From positions 25,312,557 to 25,376,556 of the forward strand of contig OY978527.1 in NCBI GenBank assembly GCA_963854835.1: a stretch of DNA of 64,000 bases. Direction: 5' to 3'. A model generated the notes under the pieces. It was not told where the DNA came from. It was given only the letters and a program-made list of their open reading frames with translations, and ran no database searches. Positions 34,080 through 44,875 of the stretch are shown piece after piece. Origin of the DNA: Megamerina dolium (taxonomy: Eukaryota > Arthropoda > Insecta > Diptera > Megamerinidae). Position 1 is the first letter of the stretch; each line of letters begins with the position of its first letter. Both the position numbers and the translations under genes were made by a program.

Positions 34080-35640
34080 TACTAGACGATATGAACATAG
34101 ATTTTGTCTCCGTGGCTTCTCTGTGCAATGGGTTTTTAAATAGGTCAACGACCAAATTCATAAGCCCTGTTGCCTTAACACGGTCCTCAGGAGTACAGCA
34201 GTAATGAAATGATACGAGGTACTGTATGGACTCTGGACGTGCAATCACGTAGAATACGCAGGAACTGATTATTTTGCTCATAGATTATGAAAGCAGAAAA
34301 AAGAGATGTTTGAATGGTGGAAGTACCGGGACTGGGGCAGCCACTTTACTGTACAAGACATGTAAGGTCGAACTTTCTTTTTCGGAGAAAAAGTTGAAGC
34401 AGAATTGCATGTCATTTTTGTATTGTGCCTTATCCAGTTTAGCAGGGAATAATGCCGTTTTCCACAAAAATGGCACGAGTATAACTGTATCATTTTTTTA
34501 TGGATGTATCACTCTGCAAGAGTATGCGAAGTTCACAAGCATTCAACGCAAATAGAGTATTTATTTACAATAGAAATTTTCTCGACCACTGTAAGTGAAG
34601 AGAATTTTTGACATTTTTGGAGAGAGTGCATGCCCCTACATAACGGGCAGCATAACTTTGCAAAATATGAGTTGCATGCATCACCTTCAGAAAAGTTTCT
34701 CCTGGAAGGAGAAATCGAATCCGAAATATCTTGACTTCGGCCGATGTCGATTTTATTGTAGAACGATGGAATCGTTCTACTGCATTGCGATGGCTGAATT
34801 GGTCCGGTAATTACCCAGCCAAAGATCGTGTTCTGAGCAATCAAGGAACAAAAAAAAAAAAATAAATATGAGGCACTTAAACCCCCGAAGGGCTCATTGG
34901 CCGAGCTTCTCTTCCATTACTGTTGTGCGTGTTAAATTTTGTACAGTATTAGAAGGGACCTATTTATTTTAGCCGGTTCCGAATGGCAAAACCCTTGTGA
35001 CATCACTTTTTCTGAGCTTTGACACAGAGTTCTTTTAGAAGCATTTTCATGGCAGGTTGCTACTGTCGGAAGAATTGCCAATTGCTTGCCGACAGGTTGG
35101 TACCGTTCGAAAGAAAAATCTTTTCGATATTACATTTGTTATGCATCACTCGGGGATTGAACCACGACCTACAGATCAGAAAGCCAACACACTAACCACC
35201 ACCAGCTACGGCACCCACAGGAACCCAAAATATCCTTACGAATTCCTTCTAGTATTACGGATGCGTAGACATCGCCACCCAGAACTAAGTCTACAGGAGA
35301 GCTACAAGCCATAAGCCAGCGAGCTGTTCACGTAAGTCTATGGTTATCGAGCAAGACGGTAATTTTCCTGTCAGTTCCTTTAGGACGAACATTTCCACTT
35401 TAACTGCAAATTGGGAGGCGATAAGAGAGCCTGGAGATCGGCTTCGAACACATCTTCGAAGAATGTGACGTCACTACCTCGTTCAGGCCAGTGACCTCAG
35501 TCCGAACGTCACAAGTAGGGAGGCACAACCTATTTTGTGTAGCCTCCAATCCCGAGTCGATCAAAGCACGAGCTATGTAGTGTTGTTATGCTTGATATTT
35601 ACGAGCGCGGTTCAAAGTAGGATCGTACTGTTTCTTGCTG
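34080..35640 (-). pseudogene. BEL/Pao relic (third copy) split by a SINE, rearranged
   Basis: The minus strand, from the right: protease region (about 35580-35220: ALIDSGLEATQNRLCLPTC, then LVLGGDVYASVILEGIRKDI), interrupted by a SINE, then SLIAQNTIFGWVITGP at about 34840-34795. Next, out of the usual order, come Gag zinc clusters: CCPLCRGMHSLQKC and KYSICVECL (34533-34660) and CHFCGKRHYSLLN (34430-34490). A further frame (34075-34281) is unrecognised. In an intact BEL element the zinc clusters precede protease, so this copy is scrambled or made of two pieces. The zinc text resembles the second cluster of the Gag at 52948-55260. Confidence 0.72.
34852..35218 (-). repeat. tRNA-derived SINE, copy S3
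   Basis: Full-length copy on the minus strand, head at 35218 and A-run (tail complement) at 34852-34863. Flanked by AGGAAC at 34846-34851 and 35219-35224. Sits between two codons of the BEL protease region. A small duplication (CCACCACCAG) alters box A. Confidence 0.88.
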
Positions 35641-36097
35641 CATGATGTTTGTTGTCCGACCTTGGATGTGAACGACTTCTGTGATTTTTCAGCAGCAGCA
35701 GCTGATAATGAGGGCCCTTGTTCCCGGAATCTCCGGAGATATAGAAAAATATATATATTCATGATAAGCGCCGCTTAAATGTTCGATATAACAATGTCCG
35801 TCCTTCTGTCCGTCTGTCCTCACCTGGTTAATTAGCACGATATCTTGAGTAAATATTGGCTATTATGGCATAAGTAACCAATGATTCAATGATACGGGAT
35901 TGTTAATGGGCATGATCGGTCAGCTGTTACGCCCACACCGAGCAATCAAAGCAACTAATCTTATAAGATGCAATAAAATTCTATATATTAGTTTATATTC
36001 TTGAATGTCCATACACATATACATAATGTGCAGAATTAAGATTTCACATTTGATAACACATTTACTTAGGTAAGCAAAAGCCAGTTATTTATTAATT
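35641..36097. other. Unassigned repeat-like stretch
   Basis: 35790-35900 contains GTCCGTCCTTCTGTCCGTCT and CACGATATCTTGAGTAAATA words typical of dispersed fly repeats, but I cannot name the family. No ORF of interest. Confidence 0.35.
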
Positions 36098-36385
36098 TTG
36101 CACAGTCTGAATTTAAATTTCTTACAGATTTTCATTAAAACGCTAAATCATGCAAACCGAAACGAAACCGCAGCTCCGTGTTCAAACGGTGAAAGTTTGC
36201 TTTTGTGCGATATTATAAAAAAGCACAAGCAAATTATTGAGAACAAAAGGACCGATGGAGTTAGCCTCCAACAAAAACAGAAAGCGTGAATGAAAGTGGC
36301 GAATGAATATAATTCTACCACAACAGGATACATCCGAACAGTAGACAGCTTGCAGCAAATTACAAGAATTAAAAAAAAAAGACCA
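36098..36385 (+). pseudogene. Myb/SANT-like (MADF-type) accessory protein of a Harbinger element
   Basis: The plus strand reads LLLCDIIKKHKQIIENKRTD, then, after an in-frame TGA at 36287-36289, MKVANEYNSTTTGYIRTVDS and LQQITRIKKKRPKTT. This is the tri-helical Myb/SANT-like domain that PIF/Harbinger elements encode beside their transposase to bind element ends and import the transposase. A divergent transposase relic lies 260 bp away, fitting a two-gene Harbinger element. The stop codon makes it a pseudogene. Confidence 0.65.
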
Positions 36386-36641
36386 AAAACCACGCTTCTA
36401 GTGCCACAATATGTATTCCGGGTATGTAAATGGAATATTTTTAGGAAGAACTTTATATAATTTTGTAATACAAATAATTATGTACGTCATCAGCATCATG
36501 ATATGCCTCCTGACGGATGGGAAAAAGTTGCTAAAAGCAACTTTTAGAGGGTACTCTGCATCCATGACCGGATCTGAATCATTTTCACTCGAGGAATAAT
36601 ATGTAGAACGGAAGTGGCCATTAGGATTCCAGGTATGCTGC

Positions 36642-37140
36642 TCAAATGTACATGGATTCCTCTAGGCAAAATTTCCAAATTCCAAAAGGTCGTTCTTCGG
36701 TATATCTCCTTCTGATCTGAGATTCGTTATATAGTGATTGAGCTGATGAGCTTACATTTCTCAGTGGTGTCATCATATACGTAGTTTGAGCGTATCCACT
36801 ATCACCAAACAAGCAATAATTTTTATACGTTCCTTGCAGAATATGTCTGTATAGACTACAGGAGTCCCAAATATTCGAATCGTGCAAAAATCCATGCCAC
36901 CTTGCGGCGATATTGTTGAACATAAGATCTGTAGGACATATTGCTTGAGTATTTATTGAAAAATATCCTTTTTCTATTTCTGAATATTTCAGCATATTCT
37001 CCTTCTAAAAAGCAAATAAAAAATATAGCAATTTGGTAAAATTTTATTTCATCCTGGCTCATTTCCTCTTCGTTATGTACAAATTCCGGATACAAAAGGG
37101 GAATAGCATCAGCCACTTTGTGTATGACTCTACCCGCTGT
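36642..37140 (-). pseudogene. PIF/Harbinger transposase relic (second copy)
   Basis: Frames at 36642-36995 and 36856-37116 on the minus strand. The upstream one has a VADAIPLLYPEF-type segment; the downstream one carries the DDE region: GYFSINTQAICPTDLMFNNI, AARWHGFLHDSNIWDS (second catalytic D in HDS), YCLFGDSGYAQTTYMMTPL, and RRRYTEERPFGIWK (the E block). The first catalytic D block is lost between the frames. It is more complete at the C-terminus than the copy at 12.3 kb. TIRs were not identified. Confidence 0.78.
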
Positions 37141-37399
37141 TGACTCGTAGACACTATAATTTTCAATATTTATTCAAAATATTTCACAGATGAAAATATG
37201 TAGTTATCCAAAAATTGACTTAATTTTAATTTTTAACGACTTTGTTTACATTTTTTGATAGAAAGACACAGAGTTAGCAAATTAACCCTACAAAATTGCT
37301 GGGTTAAATATTTTACGTACCTGGGTTAACTCTCAACCCCTTGCAGTATAAGCCAATTTATCAATTTAACCTGCCCTGAGTAGATAGGTCGAGTGACTG

Positions 37400-37567
37400 C
37401 AACCCTGGTCGCTAAAGTAGCAAACAAAATGCCGTTTTGAGACATAAATCTCGCTAAAAATACTGACTGTTAAAGGATATGTTACAACCAGCCGGAGTTG
37501 TTTATAAATTTAAGGATATGGGAGATCTCTATTTTGATAACTGTCTTAGCTTATGAAAGAAAGGTGT
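37400..37567 (-). pseudogene. I/LOA-type element 3' end, displaced by the BEL insertion
   Basis: The minus strand reads PFFHKLRQLSK and, in a shifted frame, DLPYP.IYKQL, the usual last residues of I/LOA-type ORF2. They continue the C-terminal zinc-finger text at 45929-46020. The BEL element at 37568-45923, with its GGTGT duplication, separates the two halves. Confidence 0.6.
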
Positions 37568-38006
37568 TGTCTAAATCCCTTTAGACAAGCCATATGGTCA
37601 GTCCCTGAAAGAAGGAAATAAAAATAATGAAATGGTATTTATAAAATGAATTAATGATACTTACCATTTTTACTTACCTTGCATACTTACCATATGGCAA
37701 CCCAACTCTCCACATAAATTCCCCTTTTATGTTTTTGGGTTTTCGCGGTTCGCGTTATGATCGACCGATGTTATCATCTACACATTCGGTCCTTGAAGAT
37801 TTTTTGGCGAGATTGTGTTTTTTCCGCGCTTTTTCTTTTTTTATACAAATTCGAACATTTTATATATACACGTATATATTGTTTTTCCAATCGCGATACA
37901 TACGTTGTACTAATTATAAATTATAAATTAGTGCATGAACTATAGACGAGTAAATCGAAAAATAAAAATACGTATAGTGAAATAATCATTGTGTATAAAT
38001 TATTCA
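37568..38006 (+). repeat. 5' LTR of BEL-1
   Basis: 439 bp, TGTCTAAATCC...AATTATTCA. Compared with the 3' LTR it lacks a 5-bp (TTACC) duplication and shows a few substitutions. Inner sequence carries TATATATACACGTATATA near 37860. Confidence 0.92.
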
Positions 38007-38023
38007 TGGTCCTTCGAGCCGAC
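38007..38023 (+). other. Primer-binding site, tRNA-Tyr type
   Basis: TGGTCCTTCGAGCCGAC directly follows the LTR and complements the 3' end of insect tRNA-Tyr (…CGGCTCGAAGGACCA) over its first 15 bases. Confidence 0.8.
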
Positions 38024-39350
38024 CATAGAATCGGCTTTATAAATAAAAACAAAAATAAATAAATAATATGCGTAATAAAAGAAAGAAACAAAGTGAAATA
38101 TTTTTATATGAAATGAGGTAAATAGATAAAATTATGTTCATAAAGTAAAAAAACGGCATACAATATTATACATACATAGGCATATGTGTACATAAATACA
38201 TAAATAAAAAGAAAGAAGTGTCAGTGAATACATAATACAAACATGTACATGGTTCAATAAAAACAAAAAATAAATAGTACATAAACAAGCGGAAAATTAA
38301 AGTGTACATTAGTGCGGCTCAAATAAGAATTTATTTTAAATAAAATTTTTTATATAAATATTAAAACATATATAATTGGAAATTTAAAAAATTCTTAGTG
38401 TGGTTCAAAAAAACAAAAGGAAACAAAAGAAAATTTTTTTTTACTTAGAACAATAACACAACGATAATAACAACACAGCAATAGTGGGACAGCAGCGCAT
38501 CATTAGCATAAGCACCAGCAGCCGAACAAACAGATAAGGACTTAAATTTCTCGATTTTATATACATTATATAGTCACTTATATATCCACTTATATATACA
38601 TATATATATTCTCATATATACAGATACACATATTTTTTAAATATATTCTCATATATAGATACTTCGCTTTGGTATATATTCACTTATATATATATACATA
38701 TTTCTTCTTTTTTTATACATATGTTCCCATATATATATATATATGCACACATTTCATCGTTTTATATATTCTTACATATATTTTCCTCTGTATATATATT
38801 CACTTGTATATACACAAATTTCATCTCCTTATATATTTTCATATATAGATTGCATTTTGGTATATATATTCACGTGTATATATACGTGTACATATACATA
38901 CATACGTGTATATATACATAATTCGTCTCAATTTTTATATATCCACATATATATACATATATACATATATTCTCATATATATATTATTTTTTTTTTCTCG
39001 GTATACATATATTCCATTAAATATATACACATTTCTTTTTATAAATATTCCCATATATATATATACACATACACAGCTATATATCCTCATATATTTCCTT
39101 TTCGTATATATATTCACTTATATATATACATATTTTTTTTAATATAATCTCATATATTATTTACAAATTTTTTATATATTCCCATATATATCATATACTC
39201 ATTTCTATATATTCACATATATATTTTCACTTATATATATACACATTTCATCTGTATATATTCTCATATATATTTTCTTCGGTATATATATTCATCTCTT
39301 TATATATTTTCACGGGTATATATACATAATTCGTTTCAATTTTATATATC

Positions 39351-39435
<85 letters not shown>

Positions 39436-39760
39436 CTATACATATATTCTCATATATATTTTCTTCGGTATATATATATATTCCCTTAAATATATACATA
39501 TTTCTTCTTTATATATATTTTTCTAATTTACACATTATATCGATAGCATTTCTGTTATCGATCGATCGATACATTTCTCTATATCGTTATCGTCGCATAA
39601 TCGGTCAGTGCATTTTGGTGTATTTTTTTGATACTCTCTTCACTCCACAGACCTTAATAGATTCGGTCAAATATCCCAGTGACGAAATCACCAGAAAAGC
39701 AGGAAATAGCCTCTGAAGGTCGTAGGGCAGAGTCAGCTGGCGCTATTTCAAAAAGGCGCA
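38024..39760. repeat. BEL-1 leader with degenerate AT-rich tandem repeats
   Basis: Non-coding leader. From about 38555 to 39520 it is built of variations on TATATTCACATATATATACA plus CATTTC or TTTCTTC spacers, with a purer (TA)n block at 39354-39430. The unit length is irregular. Upstream (38024-38550) it is A-rich and repeat-poor. GATCGATCGAT at 39560-39570 is a small tandem. A frame reading EGRRAESAGAISKRRSGKN at 39710-39770 may be the eroded start of Gag. Confidence 0.7.
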
Positions 39761-39769
39761 GTGGAAAAA

Positions 39770-40060
39770 ATGCCAAAAGTTCCATCAGAAACAAAGAAAA
39801 CTCCTAGAAAAAGAGCTTATGACCCCTCCATGAATGAGTTCATTTTCGAGGCGGGCAACCTGGTGCATTTCTGCACGAAGTTTTCAATAATTCCGGTTGA
39901 AGACTTAACACCTTCTCTCCTGAAGGCTAAGCTCGAGGACTTGAGCTGCTATTATGATCAAGTCAAGTCCACGTTTAGAAGAGTAGGTTTAACGGATGAG
40001 GACGAGCTGCCCAGTAATTTCAAAATGGCAGCGAGAAATAAAATGGAACTCTGCCCATAG
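39770..40060 (+). pseudogene. BEL-1 Gag, N-terminal fragment
   Basis: Frame opening before the ATG at 39770 and ending at TAG 40058-40060. It reads RKRAYDPSMNEFIFEAGNLV, then LKAKLEDLSCYYDQVKSTFR, the helical N-terminal part of BEL Gag, which corresponds to the segment around residues 30-90 of the BEL-2 Gag. Upstream and downstream sequence continues in other frames, so the gene start is uncertain. It would form part of the particle-forming domain. Confidence 0.65.
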
Positions 40061-40169
40061 CGCGTGCACACCGTAAAAGCACAGATTTCGGATCTCTTAG
40101 AAGTTCAATCAGCTTCTAGATTGGAACTTCCATCACAATCAGAAATTACCTCTATTTCTGCAACAGAGC

Positions 40170-41618
40170 AGGTACGAAGAATGGACGTCCTTCCGCGACA
40201 TGTTTACGGCGGTTTACATAAACCACCCTAAACTCTCTTCTGCCCAAAAACTGTATCATCTCCGATACAAAACTGCAGGAAAAGCTGGAGCTATTGTGAA
40301 GCAGTACGCGCTCAACAACGAAAATTTCGAATTGGCATGGAATGCGCTAAAGGTCCGCTGCGAAAACAAGCGAATTCTGGTCGATAAGCAAATAAAAACT
40401 CTCTTGAACCTCCCCCAAGTGAGTTACGAGAATAGCGAGGCAATTCAGAAATTGCAAACCACGATCAATAACTCTCTGTCCGTCTTATCCTCTCAAGGCG
40501 TCTCGACAGAGAATTGGGACCCGATCCTGGTGCATATCTGCTGTTCAAAACTGCCTGAAGATTCCTTGGCTCTCTGGGAACAATCCCTAAGTTCCCGCAA
40601 GGATCTTCCAACATGGCAGCAGATGAACGAATTCTTGACTCTCAGGTATGAAGTCGTGGAGAGGCTCAACAGCGTCAAACCAAACAAATCAATATTTCTA
40701 CAAAACAGACCCCAGAACAAAACCCAAAACTTTTTTGCAGAAAGCAATCGGACATTCTCTTGTCCAATCTGCGAAGCCGCACATTCGCCTAAATCCTGTG
40801 AGCGGTTTAAAAAGTTAGTTGTTCGTGATAGAGTGAGGCTTGTTCGAGAATACAATCTCTGTGAGAACTGCCTGGCCTTTACTCACCATTAACGGGACTG
40901 CAAGAGCAAACACTCCTGTTTGCAATGTCAGCGAAGGCATCACACGATGCTTTACATACCAGCAGATAATATTCCCAGTAGGAACACTAAGGTTTTGGCT
41001 CAAACCTCCACGCTTCAGCCGCACAATAAGAAAAAGAGCACGCAGCAGACGATAACCCCCTCAAGAAACTCGAGAAGCCGGAGATCTCAGGACCGATCAT
41101 CCGAAGATGAGCAACCCTGCTCATCATGCTCCAAGTCTTCTTCAAAGGTGCAAGCATTGTTCACCTCAAATGAAGAAAGAACTCTTTTGCCCACAGCTCT
41201 GTCTCTTGGAGAACTTCACAAGGTTCGAGCTCTCATCGACCAAGGTTCTCAACGAACATTCATCTCTACCAAGGTACAAAATCGGCTGAGGCTTCCTTCG
41301 CAAGCAACTCACGTCGAAATTTCTGGAATGGGTGGCAAAACCATCCAAAACTCTAACCAGACTTGTACCGTTACGTTAGTCGCCCCAAAAGCTAGTAAAA
41401 AGTTACAGACACGGGCAATCGTACTCTCACAATTGACCAAATTTCTACCCACATTTAAAATTTCTAAGCTCGATTGGCAGCAATTCGAAATGTTAGATTT
41501 GGCTGACCCAAATTGCTTCGTGCAGGCGCAAATTGACATGGTCATAGGTAGTGATTTGATTCCTCAAATCCTCCTAACCGGAATCCGCCATAATATCTGT
41601 GGAAGCCTTCTCGCATAG
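40170..41618 (+). pseudogene. BEL-1 Gag C-terminus and protease
   Basis: One frame with a single internal TAA at 40890-40892. The Gag core reads EEWTSFRDMFTAVYINHPKL, FELAWNALKVRCENKRIL and LALWEQSLSSRKDLPTW, as in BEL-2. A zinc cluster follows (CPICEAAHSPKSC, NLCENCLAFTHH, then after the stop CKSKHSCLQCQRRHHTML). The protease has ALIDQGSQRTFISTK (DQGS in place of the usual D[ST]G) and IDMVIGSDLIPQIL. The frame stops at TAG 41616-41618, one codon before the conserved NTIFGWIISGPI, which follows in the same frame. Both stops look like single C-to-T changes. Confidence 0.82.
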
Positions 41619-41739
41619 AATACGATATTTGGCTGGATAATTAGTGGCCCTATCTCTCAAAAAGTGTCAACATTCTCGACACAGGTAGAGGAAGTTTCCA
41701 ATGAACTTCTTAGTTCTCAACTAAGGAAGATATAGCCTG

Positions 41740-43725
41740 TGAAGACTACTTTCAGATGGAAGATATGTGGTCAGGCTTCCATTTAAATCCAGTTTTCCCG
41801 TTCTTACGGCTCTTGGTCACTCCCGAACCATAGCCTATAATCAATTTCGCGGTATGGAGAAAAATTTTTCAAAGAAAGGCGATCTCAAAGCCATTTACGA
41901 TGAGGTTCTCGAAGAATACCTCACGCTGGATCATATGGAACCCACAGGCTTGCATGAAATCATCTCTGATGGCAAGTATTTCTCCTTTTACCTGCCACAT
42001 CATGCAGTGGTGAGGCCAGAAAAGAAAACCACCAAAGTACGTGTTGTTTTTAATGCCTCAAGAAGCAGCGGCTCAGGCCATTCTCTTAACGACGTATTAC
42101 ATATTGGTCCCACATTACAACCAGATCTCATGGTTCTCATCCTGAGGTGGCGACTATATCAATTCGTTTTCAGTGGTGATGTACAAAAGATATACCGACA
42201 AATTCTTGTCCACCATGACGACCAGAATTTCCAGCGAATTCTCTTTCGCAGGTCACCAAATTCTCCAATTCAAGACTTCCGGTTGAAGACAGTCACATTT
42301 GGTGTAAATTGCGCTCCATATTTAGCCATTAGAACACTGCAACAATTGGCTAAGGATTCCAAGAAGAATTTCCCTCTCGTGGAAAAAATAATCTTCAAAG
42401 AAACCTATGTGGATGACGTATTATCTGGTTCACATACAATTCCAGATGCAGTAGAATCTTTATCTCAAGTGATACAAGTCCTCAACTCCGCAGGATTTCC
42501 ATTGCGAAAGATTACTGCAAATCATCCTAAAATTTTAGAAAATATACCAAAATCAGAACTTCTCGATTCTGATTTTCAAAAATTTGAAAGTGCCAGTGCC
42601 ACAAAAACCCTTGGAATACGATGGAATGCATTGACTGACACATTCTCGTACTCAGTATCGCCCATCGAAACAACATCCGCTGCTACCAAGCGTCAAATTT
42701 TATCTGCCATTGCGAAACTTTTTGACCTGGCAGGATGGCTCTCGCCCATTATGACTCAAGCCAAGCTGCTTCTCCAAGAGCTCTGGTTAGAAGGCACCGA
42801 CTGGGATGAATGCGTGAAACCCAGATCGCTCATCAAATGGAATGTATTTCTGGAGAATATTTCGTCCATTGGTCTCATCGAAATCCCTCGATGGGTACAA
42901 TTCTCTCCCAAGAAGCGAATCCAGCTTCATGGATTTTGTGACGCTTCAGAGAAAGCGTATTGTGCAGCCCTGTACATACGATCAATGGACATGAATAATC
43001 AAATATCCTGTCATTTACTGGTGGCTAAAGGAAAAGTTGCACCTCTGCAGACGGTCAGCTTACTACGTTTGGAATTGTGTGGCGCCGTTTTACTTTCGCA
43101 CCTAGCCAAGTCCGTTAAAGAAACTTTAGATGTCGAATTCTCAGACATATTTTTCTGGTCCGATTCTCAAATCGTTCTCGCATGGCTGGAAAAACCACCT
43201 CACACATGGAAAACGTACGTCGCTAATCGTACAGCCCAGATACTCCAAAACGTTGGAAATGCTATCTGGCGCCATGTCATCAGCAGCGAAAATCCAGCTG
43301 ATTTGGGTACACGCGGATGCAAGCCCCAAAATCTTGTATACAATACTCTTTGGTGGAATGGCCCTGCATGGCTTCATCACCCCGAAGAAGCCTGGCCAAA
43401 ACCAACACTTTCCAGTACTTTGCCCCCCGAGCAAAGGAAAGTAGAGGTTCTTCTCACGTTAGATGACCATACCGAAATTCTCGATCGGTTCTCATCATTT
43501 TCAAGGGCACTACGTGTGATTTCTTACGTTTTCCGTTCTGTCCATAACGGACTCTCTAAATTGCGAAAATCTTCTTCAATTTCGAATTCCTCACTCTCGC
43601 AGGACGAAATTCGTTTCGCAAAAAGCCGGCTAATCTCGTTAGCCCAATGGCAATATTTTCCCAAAGAGCTGAAGGCTCTTCTCAGCTCATCCGCAGTCAG
43701 CAATAAAAGCTCTTTCCTGACATAA
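41740..43725 (+). pseudogene. BEL-1 reverse transcriptase and RNase H
   Basis: Long open stretch, 652 codons from 41767. RT: VRVVFNASRSSGSGHSLNDV, FVFSGDVQKIYRQILVHHDD (first D), TFGVNCAPYLAIRTL, and the catalytic YVDD at residues 214-217. RNase H follows with LHGFCDASEKAYCAALYI (D), LLRLELCGAVLLSHLAKSV (E) and FFWSDSQIVLAWLEKPPHTW (D), ending with SENPADLGTRG. All key residues are present. The frame is cut off from protease by a shift near 41730 and ends at TAA 43723-43725 before integrase. It is the best-preserved part of this element. Confidence 0.9.
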
Positions 43726-44875
43726 ATCCTTTAAATCCTTTTCTCGACAAGGAAAATCTCATGAGAGTAAATGGTCGATTAGCTCATTCTGGTCTTAGTT
43801 ATAGTGAGCGCCACCCCATAATTCTTCCTGAAAAATCCCGATTTTGCGTTTTGTACCTCGACTTTCTCCATACTCTGCTCCTACACGCAGAACAAAGGCT
43901 CATGTTCCGAATGGCTCGACAAGAATTCTATATTCCTCGTCTTAAGCCCCAAAGTTTGTACCATCCACAAACAAAAGGTTCGATCACAGCTTATGGCAGC
44001 TCTGCCGCCTGAACGGTGTACCTTGTCGGTACCTTTCGCAACCACAGGTGTTGATTTTGCAGTCCCATTCCAAATTAAAGCATCTAAGATTTTGCAAAAG
44101 AGGCCTTCCCCGCAAAATCATGTAGGATAATGGTACAACTTTCGTTGGAGCTCAAAGAGCCATAAGTAAAGAATTCCTCAAATTCTCTAAGGAGGTGTCC
44201 AAAGATATTCTGCCCCAATACTTGCCGCAAGGTATTGACTGGGTTTTTATTCCTCCCAGTGCGCCTCACATGGGCGGTCTCTGGGAATCGGCAGTCAAAA
44301 GCTTTAAGGCTCTTCTCAAAAAGACTGCCGGCAATCACAAATTCCGCTTCGAAGAGTTCTCAACTCTGCTCTGTAGAATCGAAGCCGTGCTCAACTCTAG
44401 ACCATTGTCTCCCCTCTCTCAAGATCCCAACGAACTGATAGCGCTAATTTCAGGTCACTTCCTGCGAGGTGCTCCACTAACGGCCTTGCCCGAACCCAAC
44501 TCGGAAGATATATCCCTGATAAACCGATGGGAAAAACTCAAGGCGCTTCACCACCAGTTTAGCCGCAGATGGAAAACTGAGTACCTACAAGATCTGCACA
44601 AACGCTACAAATGGCAACACCCTCAAAAGGAGCTGGAAGTAGGTCAACTGGTGGTCATCAAGGATGAGCTGCTGCCCCCCAACGAATGGAGTCTCGGACT
44701 CGTCACTCATTTGTATCGAGGATCTGACGGCCACATCCGTGTCGCAGATATTCGGACCAAATCGGCCGTTCTCAAGCGGCCCATAGTAAATTATGTATTT
44801 TGCCGCTCGCGTAAAATCGTAATATCCCAAAAAATCTCTTTTTATTCGCTATCAGACTTTGGCTCAAGCCCTTAA
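43726..44875 (+). pseudogene. BEL-1 integrase, broken
   Basis: N-terminal frame at 43761-44012 (MRVNGRLAHSGLSYSERHPI, HTLLLHAEQRLMF), but the CxxC half of the zinc domain is disrupted by a frameshift. At 44020-44130 the text goes from PFATTGVDFA (first D) almost directly to RGLPRKIM and DNGTTFVGA, so roughly 60 core codons are deleted. The frame at 44195-44875 holds the rest: WVFIPPSAPHMGGLWESAVK (the E), LNSRPLSP, and the C-terminal WSLGLVTHLYRGSDGHIRVA. Ends at TAA 44873-44875. Inactive. Confidence 0.85.

Noticed and set aside
37568..38006. Possible host promoter in the CGCGGTTCGCGTT region
   Set aside because: The segment is present in both BEL-1 LTRs, so it belongs to the element.
38721..39147. 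134-codon Tyr/Ile/His-rich ORF in the BEL-1 leader
   Set aside because: It is low-complexity translation of the AT-rich repeats, with comparable frames on both strands.
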